The notes under the pieces were generated by a model. It did no database searches and had not been told where the DNA came from. It was given only the letters and a program-made list of their open reading frames with translations. Shown here one piece after another: positions 39,842 through 51,905 of a stretch of DNA of 64,000 nt. The translations under genes were made by a program, and so were the position numbers. Position 1 is the first letter of the stretch, and every line of letters begins with the position of its first letter. Origin of the DNA: Xestospongia muta (Eukaryota > Porifera > Demospongiae > Haplosclerida > Petrosiidae); NCBI GenBank assembly GCA_963693285.1, contig OY848917.1, forward strand, positions 23,194,245 to 23,258,244, in the 5' to 3' direction.

Positions 39842-40706
39842 TAGTCTCTCAGAAGGACAGTTCCAGCTGCTAAATGAGACGTCTCAATAGTCAACAAATG
39901 AACATACTATGAAAAGCCTCTAAAACATATCACAATCCATAAGTAAAGTAACAGAGTAAATAGTAGATTGTTATTTGATTTTCCTTTAGTGATACATGCT
40001 CCTTTGTAGCTTTTCTCCCTGCTCTGTGGACTCACCATACACAGATTACTTTATGAATATCCTTGCCTTCGAGCACTCCTTGCTAATCTTTTAAATTTTG
40101 CTCTGCATAGACGAACGACATACAATATTGCCACATTTATTGCTTTTAAAAACATTATTAATTAAGTGTCTTCTCAATTTGAAATCATCCACCCTACAAG
40201 CAGTTCTTCATCATACTTGTCAATGGTCATTATTTGAAATTTTGTATGAAGTAAGTTATCCCTTTGAGTTGGAAAAAGTTCCAAAATATAACCAATTTAT
40301 TCAACCTTTTGTTGGCTATAATTGTTGACAGTGGTCAGCAAAATGTCCATGCAGACTCAGAAGTGGTTTGTTATATGCTGACTACTACCATAGAACAATG
40401 AGGCAATAGTTATTGAGTTCAAACATCCTGTGCTTCAAATGAGGCACAGTTGACATTGCAGTAGGTATGATGAAATTCATGGTAATAATATTATGAAATC
40501 TTCTTTATTAGTTTTTGTTTGTAATATCAACTGCTTATTTTTGTATGTACTATATACACGCACACAAACTTCATGTCATGTTCTCTGCGACAAAAAACTA
40601 AGGACGTTGACAGTTCTATGTCATGTTCTCTGTGACAAACTAAGGACAGTTCTACTGACATTCCTTCCCAGTGGTTTAAAAATTGATTTAAAATTAAAAA
40701 AAGCAT
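39842..40706. other. Intergenic DNA, nothing recognised
   Basis: No convincing gene. ORFs at 40098-40328 and 40493-40706 lack motifs. Confidence 0.5.
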
Positions 40707-41230
40707 GGTTATGTTGCCCAAACAATTCCTCCTCACTCACCAGCTGGGGCTTCCATTTAGGCTCCAGGATTCCCTGCTACCACCACCACCGTGGCCTGGT
40801 AACCCTTGTCCGAAGACAAGGTAATCCTGGCTGGTTATGTTGCCCAAACGATTCCTCCTCACTCACTCGCTGGGGCTTCCACTTAGGCTTCAGGATTCCC
40901 TGCTACCACCACCGTGGCCTGGTAACCCTTGTCTGAGGACAACAAGGTACCAGCCGTATGGGATTCGAGCTCTGCAGATGTCTTAGCAGTCATCTGCTGG
41001 ATGAAACTAGCCCCACAATACACCAAACCTTGTCACGTTTAAAGGGAGACTAACCAGCCGTATCCTAGTCCGCCTTTCAGATACTCTTATGAGTATGCTG
41101 GTAACCATCTCAGAAGTCATGATGCATTGCAGACGCTGGCCCACAACACAACCTATCCAAGGTTGTTTTGGTTTCCTTTTATATCTACTTACAATTTGTC
41201 TTTAGGCTCTTGTGGGGTGCATCTGTGAAT
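40707..41230. repeat. Hairpin-bearing dispersed repeat, copy a
   Basis: A GC-richer repeat that shares most of its length with 43650-44060. Its first ~120 bp (from GTTATGTTGCCCAAAC to CTTGTCCGAAGACAAGG) occurs twice in tandem, at 40707-40832 and 40833-40945. Hairpin 1 is CTTGTC-CGAA-GACAAG (40805-40820) and hairpin 2 is ATACTC-TTAT-GAGTAT (41081-41096). On the minus strand hairpin 1 has a C(TTCG)G loop. There is a B-box-like GGGATTCGAGCTCTGC at about 40959, so a SINE is possible. No ORF is convincing. Confidence 0.7.
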
Positions 41231-41782
41231 CACTATGAATTTTATTAAGATTGCTATGACATAATTAGCAGCATCAGTGAACAAAAGCCTGTTTAAATAA
41301 TTAAAACTAAGGGCCAAGAATAAAACTAGTCTTGTTTAAGCAACCTAGTACAACACTGCTAATAATATGTATTATTTATTTTAATTTTAAGAGCAAATAT
41401 ATCAATAGTAAATAAATAATAGAAGTCAAGTCAAAGTTCTGAGAGAGGAAGGCCTGTATTGAAAGATGCACAACGTACTTCTTCTACCTCAGAATATTTT
41501 CTATTCCTGTTCTGCTTTTTGTTAATGGAGTTTTATGATGTTTTTGAATTGAGAAGTATGGTTTTGTGGAGATAGTGCTTTGTTTGCTGGTTCATTTGAT
41601 ATGCTGTTAAATCTAGATGGTATTTCTATTTTTGACTTCAACAAGATTTAATGTTGTTGTTATATTTTTTCTTATTTGTTCCAGGATATATTCATGTATA
41701 CACATATCTAATAAGGCATTTAGATGATCCATATCTCTCTCTATGTCTTCTTTTATGGCAACTGTTGTAGTGTATTCACCTA
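41231..41782. other. Intergenic DNA, nothing recognised
   Basis: AT-rich DNA between the hairpin repeat and the Mutator-like block. Confidence 0.5.
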
Positions 41783-42110
41783 AGACTTTTACTTTATAGA
41801 ATATTTCCTCATTCCAAACATTGAGTTACTTCATAGGGATATTTAATGGTTCTACTGGAATATGATTCAGGTGATAGTTTATATACTTAATAACAAGGTG
41901 AATATGTTTACACTTTGTTACATTGAAAGGAGAGTTAGGACATGTACATGTATACAAATTTAAATGTTGCATTCCTTGTAATATATGTGGCAACTTTGAC
42001 AAATTGTTGATTCTTGATGATGTAGTGGTTGTTTTCAGGCTTTAATGTATAAGTAACTGGCCATTCATTACAGTGAGTTTCTGTTACAGCTTGTATTAAA
42101 ACCTTTATGC
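41783..42110 (-). pseudogene. Mutator-like transposase, C-terminal block (interrupted copy)
   Basis: Matches 31155-31450. The minus strand includes HCNEWPVTYTLKPENNHYII and, after a frame change, [19 protein letters not shown], whose C-K-H-I-H fits a SWIM zinc motif. The match ends at 42110-42113; the next base starts a hAT terminal repeat. The other half of this transposon resumes at 44606. Confidence 0.6.
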
Positions 42111-42113
42111 TGT

Positions 42114-42541
42114 CATAGGCGGATGAGGCACTTATATTTTGGGGGGCTCGCACCATAACTATGTGATGAATATGCAGACACGAATGTATCCATAATGCAG
42201 AAAGTATGTTTGATATAATCACAATCAGTATTAGCAACATGAATTTAAAATGTACCAAAGTATTTCCTTTACTCATCATTTACCATAACAAATTCCTTAG
42301 CTATTTCAACAAGATCACACTCATTAGTTATGCATTTGTGTACATGAAGGACCAGACAATTCGTTTTTTCTGTCATTGTGGCCTGCAAATATGTCAAAAC
42401 TTTTGACAGTTTCATCAACACCAGTAAGATTCTTTTTGTGGAGTAAGTAGCAAGCAATAAAAATTTTGGGGGCTGAGCCCCCTCTTTCTAAATATTGGGG
42501 GGGGCTCTAGCCCCTCCACCCCCCCCCTTCAGCCTCCTATG
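42114..42541 (-). mobile_element. hAT-type deletion derivative with G-rich end
   Basis: The ends are imperfect inverted repeats, CATAGGCGGATGAGG on the left and the complement of CTTCAGCCTCCTATG on the right. The minus strand keeps the hATC tail (LMKLSKVLTYLQATMTEKTN and CDLVEIAKEFVMVNDE), the 'v.tYLr.tMt..rLn.L....h' block of TTF-type hAT transposases. Runs of 8-9 C on the plus strand (42500-42530) could form a G-quadruplex on the other. The flanks TATGCTGT and AACCACAA do not form a duplication. Confidence 0.6.
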
Positions 42542-42872
42542 AACCACAAAATGGTTAAAATGCTCTTCTCAAATCTGGAAACTCTACTGTGATGTTGACA
42601 GGAGGGACGTGGTCATTCACTCGACCAGGTCCTTATAATTAGAGTCATTTGATGTAATTATAACATCATTATCATAGGGATATTTTTTATCTGCAAACAA
42701 AATGGGAATATTGACGTCTGGGATCTCATGGATAGGTAGTGAATAAATACACTTATTATTACGTACCATCATTGGCCCAAAATATTTCCTCTCTCTCAAT
42801 CACTTCTATTATCCTATGGTGTCTCTCTAGTAAGCTGTACTAACTCTATTTGTTAGCTCTTAATTATTGGAG
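42542..42872. other. DNA between hAT derivative and DNAI3-like exons
   Basis: No further WD-repeat exon could be read on the plus strand. The minus-strand ORF at 42617-42799 has no family motif. Confidence 0.5.
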
Positions 42873-43376
42873 GTCGTCAATCAATGTTAGCAGTGGGTGA
42901 CAGTGGTGGTACATTACATATATTAGAAGTGCCATGGAGTCTATGTCATCCCTCCAGCAATGAGGTGGAGATATAGTGTTTAAATTAGAGATTATTCTCT
43001 CTCTCTCTAGTTGTCCATTATGAAGTTATTCTTTGAGAGAGAACTCAAGCAATTAGAATTTGCTGCTGAAAGAAATTGTATGTGTAGTGAAGAGAAGAAA
43101 TTACTGGATGAAGCTAAAGCAATATCTGCTACAGAGGTTATATTAGTCAATGAAGTATAATTATTATGTGGTAATTATAGGAGACACCTCAACAGAGCAA
43201 AGATAGTGGTTGGGAAGAGAAAGCTAAATTAGTGAGTTTGGATCTGAAAATATAAGTATGAGTCCATTTCTATTGCTTTGGTAGGAATACGATAATTATC
43301 TCAAGTTAGAGGATACTCTTTTAATAGAACTAGGAATCAAACAGCAACAACAACAAGAAGACAGTTTAATAGTTTA
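42873..43376 (+). CDS. DNAI3 (WDR63)-like dynein intermediate chain, last four exons
   Basis: Four exons: 42873-42964 (RQSMLAVGDSGGTLHILEVP, then WSLCHPSSNE), 43011-43136 (LSIMKLFFERELKQLEFAAE, then RNCMCSEEKKLL), 43181-43231 and 43285-43376 (EYDNYLKLEDTLLIELGIKQ, QQQQEDSLIV, stop). A final WD-type blade 'LAVGD..GTLHILE.P' followed by 'NE....FERE.K.LE' is the C-terminus of the DNAI3/WDR63 (IC140) chain of inner-arm dynein f/I1, which drives ciliary beating. Introns are 46-53 bp. Earlier WD exons were not found upstream. All acceptors are AG and the frame is open to a normal stop, so it may be real, but the exons lie in a segment that interrupts a transposon. Confidence 0.75.
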
Positions 43377-43649
43377 AAGATTATATTTATTACTCAAGTT
43401 ATTGCAAAGAAAATATTTTAGAATTGTTGACACATACTCTGCATATGACACTTTGTAAATAATTTATTGCTCCTAGACCTGCCAGCTCAACATTTTACTT
43501 TCTTAAAAAAGTGTAGTTGTGTTACTCATATGATCCAACTGACTCACCTCCTGAAAATCCTTACTGACTATTCTTTAATACTCTAAAATAGATTTATGAA
43601 TAGATAATTAGATTTGTTTATAATTAAATAGAATTATAATTTCAAAAAA

Positions 43650-44150
43650 AAACCCTGTGTGTTGCCCAAACGATCTTTCGTGACTCATTTCCCACGCAGG
43701 CTTCCACTTAGGCTCCAGGATTCCCTGCTATTGCTAGCTAGGACCGCCACCTGGCTTGGTAACCCTCGTCCGAAGACGAGGTAATCCTGGCTGGAACTTC
43801 GCCCTAACTTCAAACCAGCCGTACTGGGTTTCGAGCTTCGGGCAAATCATCGTCATTACTAAACCGGGACTACAATACACCAAGCCTCATCTCGTTTAAA
43901 GGGAGACTACCAGCCGTATCCTAGTCCGCCTTTCGGATACTCCGAAGAGTATGCTGGTAACCATCTCAGAGGTCATGATGCATTGCAGACGCTGGCCCAC
44001 AACACACTGGCAACCAAGACTGTTTTGGTTTCCTTTTATATGTACTTACGATTTTGTCTTCATGCTCTTGTGGGGCGCGACAGTGTGCGCTTATGAATCT
44101 CATTAACGATTGCTATGAATATGATTATCGGTATAAAAAAGACTTGAAAA
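43650..44150. repeat. Hairpin-bearing dispersed repeat, copy b
   Basis: Shares most of its length with 40833-41230. Hairpin 1, CCTCGTC-CGAA-GACGAGG (43764-43781), and hairpin 2, ATACTC-CGAA-GAGTAT (43937-43952), each read as C(TTCG)G loops on the minus strand, an extra-stable RNA tetraloop. A B-box-like GGGTTTCGAGCTTC lies at about 43825. It is unusually GC-rich for this window. It follows the DNAI3-like stop by ~270 bp. No protein frame fits. Confidence 0.7.
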
Positions 44151-44605
44151 TTAATAATTAAAACTAAAGGTATGTTTTAAGCAAACTAGAACAACACTAC
44201 TAATTACATTCATTTTTATCATTGTTTAATTTTATAGGCACCACAACAAAAGAAACAATCTTATAAACATTAAGTTAAAATTCTTTTAAGTCACACATAG
44301 TTAATTGTGTATTTATATTAGATCATATGATATGCTATCACTTTCATAATGGTTCAAAAAGACACACTCTATATATCATCTAACTTTTATGGATGCTTTG
44401 TATTCTTCAATATCTTGACCATGAATAATAAGTTTGTGACACTACCACTGAATATGTTAAGACACTAGTACAAACTGTGGTGATCTTACTAGTGAATTTA
44501 TTTATTATAATAAAAATAATTATTTCTTCTTTATAAAAGGACTATATTTCTATGAAAGTGTATTCCTCATTAATAAAATCATCAATATTATTTAGCATAG
44601 CCTAT
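44151..44605. other. DNA between hairpin repeat and Mutator-like block
   Basis: AT-rich, no gene recognised. Confidence 0.5.
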
Positions 44606-45134
44606 GTAATATGTACATATCTGATGTCAATGATACCTATTCAATAAAATCTTTTCCCCTTCTTTAACTTTATTTGTCTTTCAAAAGCTTTGTCTTTTCC
44701 TATCTTCATGAGCAGATGAACACATTTATCAACACATTGATTGAGTTTACCTTTCATATACAAATAGTTTAGTGTTTGATGGAATGCTTCAAAATACATG
44801 TTGGTGTTGATACCAGCTATTTTTCAAAAACATGTAGCACATTGATGTTAGTGTTGACTGTACTCTAGCTTGAAGTACTTAGTGAAATGTTACGTGGTCT
44901 TATTATTGTCAGTACATGTCTTAAACACATTGAAAAGTAGTTCAAAGTTATTGTCTTCTTCATCAAGAAGTTTGTGGAGAGTGTGGTAGATTTGACGCTT
45001 CTGCTCAAGGCACCCCTCCAAGGCACCTCTCCAGCACAATCTACATGCCACAAGCAGTTTTTATGGATGTCTATTGAATACTGATATCCATGTATTATAT
45101 AGAACCTATTAAAGTCATCAGATATAAAAACCAC
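44606..45134 (-). pseudogene. Mutator-like transposase, central block (interrupted copy)
   Basis: The minus strand reads [60 protein letters not shown], then [40 protein letters not shown] and KDKAFERQIKLKKGK. 'NTNM.LEAFH..LK' is the domain-closing motif of Mutator-like transposases. The first part may be a distinct DDE-proximal segment. Its 3' partner is the block at 41783-42110; the copy at 31155-31825 shows the two joined. Confidence 0.6.
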
Positions 45135-46753
45135 TTTAAAGATATTGTTCTGGTCTTATTCTTAAGGTGTTCAAAATAATATGTCTGTAGTATTTGATCC
45201 TCTCAGGCACAATGAAAGTGGATAGCCCTCGCCATATATTAATTAGTATATCAGTATATAGGCCTGCTTTTGCGCAATCTAATAAGATCTATGTAGTATA
45301 ACTTGAAGTAATTGTATTTTGTTATCATCACTTGTATAGCCTACCAAGGAGTCATCCATCTTTTACCACCTTTTGTTGTTTTAAAATGTAAGAAACATAA
45401 TCACCTTGTGTAAAAGATGGTCCAGTGTGCTCTATCATTGTCACCAGGTTAAACATAACTATTGCTTCCTAAATTGTAAATGTTATGATAACTGGTAATT
45501 TTGCTTTTAAGCTCTCATGCATTACGAAGATGTAATTCTTCAGAAAAGGTACTAGTGCTGTACATTTTTGTGCTTGGCCATTCTTCTAAAAGAATCTACA
45601 TATGTAATTTGTTCTTTCATACATTTATTGTCAAACAATGAGAAGAGTGTACCTATTGAAGTATTAAAAATAATAGCAAAGAATGCAGATCTTGTTTCAC
45701 TGTTTAATGGAACTAATTATATTGGACTAGTTTAAAATGCACTAATCACCTCAGACATCATAACCCCTCTTTTATCAATCATATGCAACATAATCTAGCT
45801 AAGAGTACATTTATATCATTATGATATTGTCAATAACAATTCTTACTGCATTCTTTATGTTTATTTATATATATTCTTGTAGGAAAGGAATATGAAGGAT
45901 TGCCTGAAGAGTTGGATTTGTTAATCCTGAGGGAAAACTTGAGTCCATCACAGCTCTCGGAAACTGAACACAGTATAATTTGCGTTATGTTTTATTATTG
46001 TTTATTATTCATTAAAAAAATCATATAATTATTGGAAGACCACGCCCATTGTGAAATTAAGTGACTTGTTCCTCCGGCTAAGAGCAGTCAACTATTTCTA
46101 GGATAATGTGATCTGATTGGTCAGTTTACACGTGGTGCAGTATTTGTTTACTACTAGGTTACTTTCGTTATTTATTGTCTTTGTTGTATGATTCTAAGAG
46201 TTAATGAAGAGATTTACCTCCATTAGCGGCTGTTAGTAAATAAGATGGAGTATATCCTTAGTCCTCCATGATAAGGTACTGTACTTTCTAGTCTATTGCT
46301 ATTGCGTAAGTTCGACAGACTCCAGTTCCGCTGTAATGTTCACATTATCCTCAATCTACCATGAATAAAAACATTAGTTCTAATTTGTGTTGATAACTGT
46401 AGGTGTAAGTGACTTGCTATAGTGTTATTAACAGATTTAATTGAATTCAAATTTCACCTAGATTAAGAAACGGTAGTTTTTTACAGTATTTTAAGTGTAT
46501 TAACACTTCTTTCCACGACTGTATCGCTTGTATTATAGATAGCATTGTATGTTCATAATATAAACCTTATAACATACACAATATTAGTATATATTATTTT
46601 GTATTTAATAGATCTTTATTCTCCAGATCATCCTCACTTTGTCTCTACTTCAAGTGGATTCTCCTCTTTCTCCCCACTCATCTAACATCATCAATAACCC
46701 TTGTGTTAATTACTTAAAATATCTAAAAACTGCATGTGGCAATGCCTTTATAG
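45135..46753. other. Intergenic DNA, no clear gene
   Basis: At 45894-45985 an acceptor-like TTGTAG is followed by a short open run, GKEYEGLPEELDLLILREN, but it has no recognised partner or donor. The first two exons expected for BBS2 could not be found here. Confidence 0.45.
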
Positions 46754-47678
46754 GAAAGTGGTGAAGCAGAAATCTCATATAAAGTAAGTGATGTTGCTTT
46801 CCAAAGTTACACAATATCACAAACAATTTGCATTTTATTAATGAATGTTTGTATGTGTGCTCTGTAAGTGCAATATAAACATTTAAAACAGTTGATAATA
46901 TGTCATAAAGGCAAAAATAACAATGAATCTAGGTGAAACAACTTCAAAAGCATCAATATGACTTTCAAAGAATTTTCAAGGTAGCTTCAACCATCACATG
47001 TACTAATTAGTAAGTTGGGAATGTCTACAGCCTCAATATTAATAAATAGATTTAAGCAGATGGGAGTGCATAATGAGAGAAAGACTGAAAGCAGTTAGGA
47101 GATTAAACACTCGTACAATAATTGACAAAATAGAAGTGTGGAAAATTGTATTACTATACATTAAATATAAGTAATGTGATTAGGGGGAATCCCTTGCATG
47201 AACAAATATCTTTTGATCCACTACACTTGTGGTCATGCTTATTGGCTAAAAGACCTATTCCATTTTAATATAGCCTATTCTATACTCTCATGGTCCAAAA
47301 CAGAAACTATTTTAGGGTGTTTAGAATTTTATATTGCCATTAAACTAATAAGTCATGTGCCTACTACTTTAATGTGGTCTAGTCTAAATATAGTAAATCA
47401 GCTCTTGAAACTGTGTCTGGTATTTTGAACTCACGGTTGTTTCCCTTAATTTCACGTCCTTTATCCTTTTGTGTTCCTGTAGTTACTTGTACTGAAATAC
47501 CTAGTCTCTAGTTATATTAATTGTTTTATTGAACTATTTTTACATTTAGTTATCTGATGGTGCTAATGCTATATTGATGGGAAATCACTTATCTTCCAGC
47601 GAGGGTACTTTAGCTTATGTTGGTGGTAGTTGTTCTATAATGGGCTTTGATCATGAAGGACAGGACAAGTTTTGGACT

Positions 47679-49060
47679 GTAAGTTGCTAATATAATTTCT
47701 GTTGTACGTTTAGTCAAAGTACCAATCAAATTTCTGTAGTGAAGGTTTATAAATCAATAAAATCATTATAAACCTTGACCTTGAATTCATTCTACTTATC
47801 ACAGAAAGATTAGTTTCCACGTGTCATAATAATTATGGTAATTACTCACCATGACTTTTGAGAGTGATAAACAAACTGAACTGTGTGCCGTATTTACTGA
47901 TACAAATAAATAATAGATAAAATGCCATGCTTGAGATTGTATATTAACAGCTATTTGACCACATTTCTCATGCTTTAATTTCCTTAATACAAAATGATAT
48001 GGCATTTATTACATTTATTGTACAATTTTGACTAAAAACTTTCCATCCTATTCCTGTTAGAGACCTATCTTCAACTACTGATCCTACTGTTAATAATTCT
48101 TTAGCTTGAAACAGAAAAGGAAGTGATGACAATTGCTTTAAGACAATGGACACAACGATAAAGCACATTGTATAGTTATAATTTATAGCATGCTTCCTAC
48201 ATATTGTTAACAAGTCACAGGTGATTCCTTTGATACGCTCACATATTGAACAATGATGAATAATTGTAGAGTCAGCTGTCTAATTCTATTAACTGATATT
48301 TTCTTTTAAAGAGAGCTTACAATTATAAAAAGTAGACTATATTATATTTAGAAGACTACTAGCAGTTTCTCTGATCGATTTTCCTATAAAAATATCTTAT
48401 GTATTTTAAATGATAAGTTTAACACAGTGAATCATATATTTTTCTGTAAGTTTCTTCCAGAGTCTTGTGCAAGTAAGGATTTTTTTTCTATTTAAAACAC
48501 AGTTCATGCTAACCACTTTTTCTTCTAATTATACCACCACTGCAGAATGCATTTCTCTACAATGTTCATTTTCTGGAGGTTATCAATGTCCTATTTAAGA
48601 GTGTCAAACATCTTGAGTAAGGTTTTCATAAACTAGAGAGTAGAAATTTTTCTAAAATACTGAAACATCAAAGAGATTTCAAAAGCTAGCGTGACCACTT
48701 CACAGCCATGACACTTCTGGGTCTGCATGGGTGTTTTATTACTCTAACACAATTGAGTGGCAGCTCATCTCTATCTACAATATTATTCTCACAAATTTAA
48801 ATTAGGTTACTTTTTTCATCCTCCAACAGCGTGGTCTTAATAATAAATAGTCAATAAGAACCATAACAGAATTGTAGCAAAGAACATATAGGAAGTATCT
48901 CCATTTAAAATTGGTATCTCACTTTGTTATATCACGTTAACTGTGTACTAGTAGAATCAATAAGAAAACACGAGTCAGCTTTCTTGATGTCAAAAGAGAA
49001 ATGATTGTTAAGAATATTAACAACACAGGAAGGTTTGCTGGAAGAAAGGCAATTGAGGGC
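47679..49060. other. Intron of the 5' BBS2 fragment, nothing recognised
   Basis: AT-rich. The missing FG-GAP exon of BBS2 was looked for and not found on the plus strand. Confidence 0.5.
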
Positions 49061-51268
49061 TAGGGGTGGACTATATTAGAATTTCTATAACCGGTTCTAT
49101 AATTGTTTTAGCAATCTCTATAATTACTAAAACCGGTTGTGTAAACTGTCTCCCACAAGAGGAGGGTCATAGAATGAATATTAAAAGATGGACGAGTGGT
49201 TACAATAGCTTGCTTGTTTTTTTAAGTGTTTATGATCAAAATTGTAAATGTAAATACGTGTAGTTACTAGTTAGTCAAGGTTTTTGGTTAAAAACATCAG
49301 CATATTGACCTTTTCAGGCTTTAACATAGCTCTACTGGGTGTCACTATATTGCCACTAGTGCTAAACAGTCTTTCAGAAGGGCAACTAGTTGCTGGAATA
49401 CATAAGTATTTCTTAGCTAATCTTGATAAATTAGGATAGTTAGTTGAATTTATTTTCCACACTCTAACACAGAGGTGTCACTGTCAATTGCTAACTTTGG
49501 ACAGTGCAAGTAAGACTCTATCTCCTTTTCAATTAGTGATGTGGTAGTTGAAGAAGGAATCTGATTAGATTCATCGGAGGGTGTTTTTTGTAAGAACATT
49601 AACAAGTTTCTTTTCTTTGGTGGTGGTTCAGGCGGTTCTTCAGAATCTTGAGTATTGCTGGTGTCTGATGATAAAGTATTGGTGAGTTCTTGTTCTTCAA
49701 CATATTTGCTAACAAATTCAATCAAGACTGTCTCACTTTCAGTCTCAGTATAATCACTCTTAAATTGAGGATCTAAAAATGTTGGAACCTCTAGTAGCCC
49801 TTTCACTTTAGAATCAGTGTAACGAGCATTCAACGATTCAATAATCTTCTTAATAGTTTTAGTGAGCTCATTATCATTATCTTGTTCAACAAGGACTTTT
49901 GTGGTAAGATTGAATAGGACAGGAAGAACAGACGATATACTAATGTGTTTTTCTCCTGATAAGAGGTCTGTTAGATCAGCCACAGGAGATAATGCTTTTG
50001 ATAGTGACTCTAGGACATCAATATCCTGCCATGTTGGAACAAGATGAGTAGATTTCCTGTCAAAGCTTAATACAACTCTTATTGCCTCCTCTTGTTCAAG
50101 TAACTGATGCACCATTGCTTCCATAGATCTCCATCGAGTTTGACAATCCTGTAGTAAAAAAATACTATAGTTGACAATGATAATCTTACAGCAATGAGAG
50201 AATGTTGTGAGAGGTCCTTTCCATCTGAGCTTTTTTTAAATGTCGTTTCTTTTTCCAACTATAAGAAAAAGTGCTCACTATCTTTCTGCAAAGTCCAAGT
50301 GCCCTAGTCAATCTATTATCATCCTTCACAGCATTTGTGACTGCTATATTTAAATTATGTCCGAAGCAGGACAGTTGCTGCCATTGAAGAAGATTCTTTG
50401 TTGCTCGAATTATGTTGCTACCATTGTCTGTTGTAATAGCCACCTGCTTCTGCTGCTGTATGGTCATCAGGCATAAAAACAGTCTGTAGACAGTGAACTT
50501 TTAACTCCCAGGATTTGTTTATGAAGTGAACTGTATAGCTGAGATAAGGCACGAGACCAGTACTGGACCAAAGGTCAGTAGTTGCAGCAAAAAATTCTAC
50601 TTCTTTAAGTTCTTGTTCAAGAACTTCTTTTGTTGAAGAATAGAGTTTAGGAATAGCAGTGTTAGATATGTATTTTCGACACGGAAGATCATATTTCTCG
50701 TCAAAAACAGACAACATATTCTTAAATCTTCATCTTCGACAGTAGAAAATGGCATCATATCTTTTGCGATATAATATGCTACTGAATTAGTCAACTTTTT
50801 CCACTGTTTGCTATTTCTTGAGTACTTCTCTCGTCTTTCAAGTAATTGTTGTAGTGTCTGTTGTTGGCTAGAAGTAGCCATATTTGGCCGTGACGACTTT
50901 GCCTTTACTTCTGCAAGTTGTCTCAGATGTTTACTTTTCAAGTGAGAAAAAAGATTTGATGTATTGCTACCTTTTGCTGAAATATCCCTTCTACACAATC
51001 GACAAGTTGCTACTCCATAATCAACTGGAGATCCATCAGAACCACATTGGAAGCCAAAAAATGTCCATGCGGCTGAACTAGCATGTTTTTGGTGACTAAA
51101 TCATCAGCTACGTTTAGATCATCAGTCTCCATTACTAAAATAGCACGTGTTGCTTGGTATACCGAATATTTCAAAAAACCAGTTTTAAAATTTTTTTAGC
51201 TATATTACTATTTACAAACTATTAAAAACTGTGATTAGTAACCAAAACTGGTTTATAGCCCACCCCTA
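49061..51268 (-). mobile_element. Near-complete BED-type hAT transposon
   Basis: The terminal repeats are TAGGGGTGGACTATA and the complement of TATAGCCCACCCCTA. The flanks TTGAGGGC and TTAAGAAC match at 5 of 8 positions, an eroded duplication in which all differences are G/A. The minus strand encodes, in order: a BED finger (GVATCRLCRRDISAKGSNTS, NLFSHLKSKH), the catalytic region (FFAATTDLWSSTGLVPYLSY; VAITTDNGSNIIRATKN; LSCFGHNLNIAVTNAVKD), CQTRWRSMEAMVHQLLEQEE, FLDPQFKSDY, and the hATC block NYPNLSRLAKKYLCIPATSC, PSERLFSTSGNI. A 41-bp GT-AG intron (50149-50189) lies before CQTRW. Frameshifts at about 50715, 50460 and 49455 inactivate it. Confidence 0.85.
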
Positions 51269-51905
51269 TTAAGAACATTGCAATTTTAACCCACTTGTAT
51301 TATAATATGTTTGTATAACAGATACATTAGCATTAAAGATAATGTTACCAGGGGTCTCAATTGCAACATAATAATCAGCCTGTTTATGAATGATATGAAA
51401 CAATATTACTGTTTGAGATGGTGATCCTGAAATACTGATATTTACACAACATGATCAAGCAACAAAGTTATTGACAGTATTATTATCAGTACCTAGAAAT
51501 GAATTATAAGCCCTATAAATATCAAAGCGATAACATCTAATGCATCTTGGATCAGGTAGCAATTAGTATTCCTAATATAAGTGAGACTTGAACCTGATGT
51601 TAGGTCAACGGGTGCATCTTAATATCATAGTTGTAACCATCTCCAATAAATAGATAAATATAACTGGAGTTAGTTGTGAAATATTTTAGAAATTGTTTAG
51701 AAAATACATGATGTATTCATAGCAACATTGAAAGGCTATGTGATGTATGACAAAGTGTGTTGTTTTGGCTTCTAACCACTTTATGGAACAAAAACAATAG
51801 AATGAAAAATAATTTTACAACGTTTAATAATATACCACCTGCTATACATGCATACTCATTCCATATCATTGCTGGTTTTCCTTCTTTTTACAACAAATTC
51901 ACAAT
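51269..51905. other. Intronic DNA, nothing recognised
   Basis: AT-rich, no motif on either strand. Confidence 0.5.

Noticed and set aside
40493..40936. Plus-strand ORF of 147 codons with repeated 'WLCCPN.SSSLT' blocks
   Set aside because: The repeat in the protein only reflects the tandem duplication in the hairpin repeat; the frame is not kept in copy b.
43764..43781. Hairpin as a bacterial-type terminator, or as part of a hammerhead ribozyme
   Set aside because: There is no T-tract after the stem, the genome is eukaryotic, and the hammerhead core CTGATGA...GAAA is not present on either strand.
43650..44150. A tRNA gene, based on the B-box-like GGTTTCGAGC
   Set aside because: No properly spaced A box and no cloverleaf could be drawn; at most a SINE-like promoter.
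46620..46720. Possible BBS2 exon following TTAATAG at 46616
   Set aside because: None of the three frames resembles the BBS2 N-terminus and all stop quickly.
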